In this document: one piece after another, positions 60,521 to 64,000 of the stretch | Layout of the letters: every line of letters starts with the position of its first letter | How positions within the stretch are numbered: position 1 is the first letter of the stretch | Assembly: GCA_039820585.1 (NCBI GenBank) | Contig: JBCBPV010000004.1 | Span: forward strand, 1-64,000 | DNA length: 64,000 nucleotides | Source of the DNA: JBCBGF01 sp039820585 | Lineage (GTDB): Bacteria > Pseudomonadota > Alphaproteobacteria > Rhodobacterales > Rhodobacteraceae | Reading direction: 5' to 3' | Program-made: the position numbers and the translations under genes | Notes under the pieces: generated by a model | What the model was told of the DNA's origin: nothing | What the model saw: only the letters and a program-made list of their open reading frames with translations | Databases searched by the model: none

Positions 60521-61239
60521 CACATCCCCTCCATCCGGTTCTCAAACACCGTCTGCCGGGCCCCGCGCAGAACGATGTCGAACGTGTAGGCCCGCGCATC
60601 CATCGGGATCGTGGCGTTCATGTCGAGTGCGGCGGTCAGGCGGCCCACGGCCTCGTCCGACGGGATCGTCCGCACGATGGGGCATAGCGGGATCAGCGGA
60701 TCGCCTTCGAAATACATCTGCGTGATCAGGCGCTGCGCGAAGGCGTGGCCGAAGACAGAGAAGTGGATATGGGCGGGGCGCCAGTCATTGGGGCCGTTGG
60801 GCCAGGGATAAGGGCCGGGTTGGATGGTTCGGAACGCGTATGTGCCATCCTCGCCCGTGATCACCCGCCCGCAGCCACCGAAATTCGGGTCAAGCGGCGC
60901 AAGGTAGCTTTCCTTCTTGTGGCGATAGCGCCCGCCTGCATTGGCTTGCCAGACCTCGACGAGGGCACCTGGAACACCGCGCCCGGCCTCATCCAGCACG
61001 CGGCCTTGCACCACGATGCGCGGGCCAATGGCTGACTGGCCATCGCCTGCGAAGTTGTGGATCAGATCGCCGTCTTTGGGCCCCAGGATGTCATGGCCGA
61101 ACACCGGCCCCGTCTCTTCACTCAGCGTGGTCGGAAAGGACAGCAGCGCCCGCGACGGTGACCGCACCACAGACGTCTTGTACCCAGGCGTCAGTGCGGG
61201 CGGATGCCACGCGCGATCGCGCGCGAAATAGCCTGACAT
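60520..61239 (-). CDS. pcaH: Protocatechuate 3,4-dioxygenase beta subunit
   Basis: 239 aa. The iron(III) ligands are visible as Tyr in GGRYRHKK, Tyr in GPYPWPNGPNDWRPAHIH, and the two His of that same HIH. VPGALVEVWQANAGG is the family signature. It opens the protocatechuate ring between the two hydroxyls. GGGGAGGAG precedes the ATG. Confidence 0.95.
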   Translation of the reverse strand: MSGYFARDRAWHPPALTPGYKTSVVRSPSRALLSFPTTLSEETGPVFGHDILGPKDGDLIHNFAGDGQSAIGPRIVVQGRVLDEAGRGVPGALVEVWQANAGGRYRHKKESYLAPLDPNFGGCGRVITGEDGTYAFRTIQPGPYPWPNGPNDWRPAHIHFSVFGHAFAQRLITQMYFEGDPLIPLCPIVRTIPSDEAVGRLTAALDMNATIPMDARAYTFDIVLRGARQTVFENRMEGM

Positions 61240-61263
61240 GTCTCTCCTCCCCTCAGTGGGCGC

Positions 61264-61647
61264 TTAGGCCCCGTCCCTTTCCATCTCGGCGAATGTCTTG
61301 CGCGCAATCGCAATCGCCCGGTTGGCCGCGGGCACACCGGCATAGACCGCCACGTGCAACAACGCTTCCATCACATCGTCGGCGCTGGCCCCGGTGCGGG
61401 CGGTCGCGCGGACATGCATCGGGATCTCTTCGAAATTCTTGGTCGCCGCCAAAAGCGCGATGGTCAGCATCGAGCGTTCGCGCAGCGGGATCGTGTCGCG
61501 TGCCCAAACCGTGCCCCAGGCGCCTTCGGTGATCATTTCCTGGAACGGCGCGTCAAACGCCGTCTTCTCGGCCTCGGCCCGGTCGACATGGGCGTCGCCC
61601 AGCACATTGCGGCGGATGCCCATGCCCTTGTCGTATCGCTCAGACAT
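61264..61647 (-). CDS. pcaC: 4-Carboxymuconolactone decarboxylase
   Basis: 127 aa, CMD/AhpD-like all-helical fold. RERSMLTIALLAATKNFEEIPMHVRA and the TGASADDVMEALLHVAVYAG region are family-typical. It gives beta-ketoadipate enol-lactone. Overlaps pcaD by 8 bases. Confidence 0.94.
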   Translation of the reverse strand: MSERYDKGMGIRRNVLGDAHVDRAEAEKTAFDAPFQEMITEGAWGTVWARDTIPLRERSMLTIALLAATKNFEEIPMHVRATARTGASADDVMEALLHVAVYAGVPAANRAIAIARKTFAEMERDGA

Positions 61648-62428
61648 GGCCGATCTCCTTCAGGAAAGTTGTCAGCACCTGCGCATATTCCTCTGGCTTT
61701 TCAACACAGGGCAAATGGCCCGCCCCCCGGATCAGGTGGAACCGCGATCCCTGGATGAGATCTGCCGTCTCGCGCACCAGATCGGCTGGGGTCGATCCGT
61801 CTTCGCTGCCGGCAATGGCCAGCGTGGGCAGGGTCAGGCTGGCGGTGGTGGTGTAGAAATCCGTGCCAGCGATTGCCGCCGAGCACCCGATATACCCCTC
61901 TGCCGGTTGCCGGGCCAGAAGGTTGCGCCAGGCGATCAACTCATCACCCTGACAGAACGTCTTGGAAAACCAGCGCGCCATCACCGCATCGGCCAGCGCA
62001 TCTATCCCGCCGGTGCGCACCGCATCAATCCGCTCTTGCCACATCTCGGGCGTACCGATCTTGGCGGCAGTGTTCGAGATCACCATGGCCCGCACCTGGT
62101 CCAGCCGCTTGACCGCCAGCCCCTGCGCAATCATGCCCCCGATGGACAGGCCCACGAACACGCAATCGCGCACAGCCAGGTGATCCAGCAGCTTTTCGGC
62201 ATCAGATATCAGCGCACCCATGGAATAGGGCGCCTCGGGACAGGCCGACAGCCCATGCCCGCGCTTGTCATAGCGGATGACGCGCAGGCCCTGCGGCAGC
62301 AAGGGCAGGATCGGATCCCACAGGCGGAGGTCCGTTCCCAGTGAGTTCGAGAACACCACCGGCGCACCGTCCGGGTCCCCGTCGATGCGGTAGTGCAGGT
62401 CGATCCCGTCCAGTCGTGCGATGGTCAA
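61640..62428 (-). CDS. pcaD: 3-Oxoadipate enol-lactonase
   Basis: 262 aa, alpha/beta hydrolase. The nucleophile elbow is GLSIGGMI, with Asp in AGSEDGSTP and His in RGAGHLPCVEKP. I place the start at TTG 62428, which overlaps the pobA stop as TTGA; the longer frame is antisense-free shadow of pobA and has no homology. It makes beta-ketoadipate. Confidence 0.9.
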   Translation of the reverse strand: MTIARLDGIDLHYRIDGDPDGAPVVFSNSLGTDLRLWDPILPLLPQGLRVIRYDKRGHGLSACPEAPYSMGALISDAEKLLDHLAVRDCVFVGLSIGGMIAQGLAVKRLDQVRAMVISNTAAKIGTPEMWQERIDAVRTGGIDALADAVMARWFSKTFCQGDELIAWRNLLARQPAEGYIGCSAAIAGTDFYTTTASLTLPTLAIAGSEDGSTPADLVRETADLIQGSRFHLIRGAGHLPCVEKPEEYAQVLTTFLKEIGHV

Positions 62429-63591
62429 AACGGCAGCCCCACATATTGCTCGGCCAGCATCGTCTGCGCGGCCTTTGACCCTTCGAGGTAATCGAGTTCC
62501 GAATCCTGTATATGCTGATCGAACGGGGTTTGGCCCGGAAACCGATGCATCGTCGTCGTGAACCACCACGAAAACCGCGTGGCCTTCCAGACCCGCGCCA
62601 GCGCGCGTTCGGAATAGCGGTCGATCCCTGCGTCGTCGCCTGCGTAATGCTGCACCAGCCCTTCGTGCAGGTAATGCGCGTCGCTGACCGCCAGATTCAG
62701 CCCCTTCGCACCCGTGGGCGGCACGATATGTGCCGCATCGCCCACCAGAAACAACCGCCCCCAGCGCATGGGCTCGGCCACAAAGGACCGCAAGGGCGCG
62801 ATGGATTTCTCGATGGACGGCCCTGTGACCATGGGCTCGGCAATCTGGGGCGGCAGGCGGCGGCGCAGCTCATCCCAGAACACATCGTCAGACCACGCCT
62901 CTAGCGGGTCATCGACGGGGGCTTGTACGTAATATCGGCTGAGATTGGCATTGCGCATGGAACACAGGGCAAATCCGCGTTCGTGATTGGCATAGACGAT
63001 CTCATGGTGCGCAGGTGGCGTTTCGGACAGGACGCCCAGCCAACCAAAGGGATAGACGCGCTCATATTCGGTCAGCACGTCAGCGGGGATTGCCTTGCGA
63101 CTGGCGCCGTGGAACCCATCGCACCCTGCCACGAAATCGCAATCGATCCGGTGTTCGGTGCCGTCCTTGGTGAAGGTCACATAGGGCGCGGCGGTCTCGA
63201 GGGCGTGGGGGGTCGCGCCTTCGGCCTCTTCGATCACCGTGCCGCCCATCGCATCGCGCGCAGCGTAAAGGTCGGCGGTCACCTCGGTCTGGCCGTAGAC
63301 CATAATGCGCTTGTCGGTCAGCGCCTCAAAATCAATGCGAAAGCCGCGGTTGCGCGCGGCCAGGAACGTGCCGCCATGCGGAAAGCCATCCCGATCCATC
63401 CGGTCGCCCGCCCCGGCCCGGCGCAGCGTCTCTACCGTGCCCCATTCCAGCGCGCCCGCGCGAATGCGGCCCAGCACATAATCGCGCGAGCGTCGCTCCA
63501 GCACGACACTGTCGATCCCCGATACGGCCAAAAGCTGCGACAGCAGCATGCCCGATGGCCCGCCGCCGATAATGCAAACCTGCGTTCGCAT
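62425..63591 (-). CDS. pobA: 4-Hydroxybenzoate 3-monooxygenase
   Basis: 388 aa flavoprotein. FAD-binding GGGPSGM near the N-terminus, the ligand-binding GRIRAGALEWGT, and FLVGDAAHIVPPTGAKG are seen. It hydroxylates 4-hydroxybenzoate to protocatechuate, the substrate of PcaHG, and heads the operon pobA-pcaD-pcaC-pcaH-pcaG-BKACE-pcaB. Its ribosome site GGGAGGAG is partly paired in a short hairpin (CTCCC-CCAAA-GGGAG). Confidence 0.95.
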   Translation of the reverse strand: MRTQVCIIGGGPSGMLLSQLLAVSGIDSVVLERRSRDYVLGRIRAGALEWGTVETLRRAGAGDRMDRDGFPHGGTFLAARNRGFRIDFEALTDKRIMVYGQTEVTADLYAARDAMGGTVIEEAEGATPHALETAAPYVTFTKDGTEHRIDCDFVAGCDGFHGASRKAIPADVLTEYERVYPFGWLGVLSETPPAHHEIVYANHERGFALCSMRNANLSRYYVQAPVDDPLEAWSDDVFWDELRRRLPPQIAEPMVTGPSIEKSIAPLRSFVAEPMRWGRLFLVGDAAHIVPPTGAKGLNLAVSDAHYLHEGLVQHYAGDDAGIDRYSERALARVWKATRFSWWFTTTMHRFPGQTPFDQHIQDSELDYLEGSKAAQTMLAEQYVGLPF

Positions 63592-63625
63592 GGCTCCTCC
63601 CTTTGGGGGAGCGTCTCACAAAGTA

Positions 63626-63640
63626 ATTGTCAGTGTCAAT
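63626..63640. promoter_or_regulatory. Candidate operator upstream of pobA
   Basis: An imperfect inverted repeat ATTG-T-CA-G-TG-T-CAAT lies 34 bases before the pobA start, in the 53-base gap to the next gene. TTGACA on the minus strand within it could serve as a -35 element, but no good -10 follows. An IclR- or LysR-type regulator site is possible. Confidence 0.4.
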
Positions 63641-63644
63641 AAAA

Positions 63645-64000
63645 TCAGCGCAACCGCATGTGCGCCATGATCTGCCCGTGGTCCGAGGCGAGCTTGTTAT
63701 ACGGCGCTTCTGGGTGCGAGCCGTCGGTCAGGTGATCGTTGAAGACCGAGAAATACTCCATCTCGCCGATCCTGTCCGCGTACTCAGGATGGAAATGGCG
63801 GGAGAAGAAGATCTGGTCGATGCTTTCAAAGACGCCCCCGAAGGACGCGGTATAGACCATGTCGCGCAAGGACCGCCGCACGAACAGCTTTTCCGCCGAG
63901 TGCAGGCGCACGCGTTCAATAGATTCGGTGATCTGTTCGTTTTCTTCTTTGCTGTAGCGATCGTTCGGGCGCTGCGCATCATGGCGGCGCATCCAGGAAT
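63645..64000 (-). CDS. Endonuclease/exonuclease/phosphatase family protein (N-terminus outside the window)
   Basis: C-terminal about 118 residues. SIDQIFFSRHF and the closing YNKLASDHGQIMAHMRL, with the S-D-H catalytic triplet, fit the EEP (exonuclease III/DNase I-like) superfamily. The frame is open to the window end, so the true start lies beyond it. It precedes pobA on the same strand by 53 bases. Substrate unknown. Confidence 0.72.
   Translation of the reverse strand, partial: SWMRRHDAQRPNDRYSKEENEQITESIERVRLHSAEKLFVRRSLRDMVYTASFGGVFESIDQIFFSRHFHPEYADRIGEMEYFSVFNDHLTDGSHPEAPYNKLASDHGQIMAHMRLR

Noticed and set aside
1..64000. CRISPR array, rRNA operon or intact insertion sequence
   Set aside because: No regularly spaced repeats, rRNA motifs or intact transposase were seen.

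Overview
The window looks like a chromosome segment from an alphaproteobacterium of the Rhodobacteraceae/Roseobacter group. The evidence is gene content and order: ccoNOQP next to ccoGHIS, an FnrL-type regulator facing hemN, a CycM-type membrane cytochrome c, a pobA-pcaDCHG-pcaB aromatic cluster, the ffs-dnaX-ybaB-recR neighbourhood, and a uniformly GC-rich base use. I cannot name the species.

Layout. 1-6928: a plus-strand run of envelope genes. It holds a sulfatase with the CxPSR motif (5' end outside the window), two membrane-anchored DJ-1/PfpI paralogues (the second frameshifted), a formylglycine-generating enzyme, two lipoproteins and two small membrane proteins. 6953-9665: a small accessory stretch with a decayed DUF3883 gene, a short ORF and a large serine recombinase whose reading frame runs into a tRNA-Met gene. 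9721-13629: an FtsX-type ABC exporter divergent from the tesA-like esterase, the same arrangement as E. coli ybbP-ybbA/tesA.

13619-27676: a respiration and haem block. It contains ccoGHIS, ccoNOQP, a universal stress protein, fnrL, hemN, hemC, hemE and hemF, with four FNR-like boxes in the intergenic regions. This looks like one oxygen-responsive regulon: FnrL would control the high-affinity cbb3 oxidase, its assembly factors, its own gene and anaerobic haem synthesis. 27804-33436: housekeeping genes (clpS, rsmC, an SDR lacking the usual lysine, a HAD phosphatase, dacC with a SPOR domain) and an orphan Imm50-like gene.

33487-47453: transport and metabolism, with a yejABEF peptide importer, a CycM-like cytochrome, pheA, nudC, a cpdB-type nucleotidase and an NMT1/THI5-type ABC importer. 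47441-48781: an AAA ATPase gene with a TTG start and a cluster of phased CATAAT-type repeats over its start, next to the SRP RNA gene. 48785-51979: dnaX-ybaB-recR. 52042-54377: a MoxR-type ATPase with a VWA-like partner.

54462-64000: mostly minus strand. 4-Hydroxybenzoate is converted to protocatechuate (pobA) and cleaved and processed (pcaHG, pcaB, pcaC, pcaD). A BKACE-family gene is inserted between pcaG and pcaB, followed by an MFS transporter and an enolase-superfamily enzyme. The right edge cuts an endonuclease/exonuclease/phosphatase-family gene.

I see no CRISPR array, no intact insertion sequence and no rRNA. The least ordinary parts are the sulfatase/FGE envelope operon, the DUF3883 relic beside the recombinase/tRNA junction, and the AAA ATPase with its repeat-rich control region.
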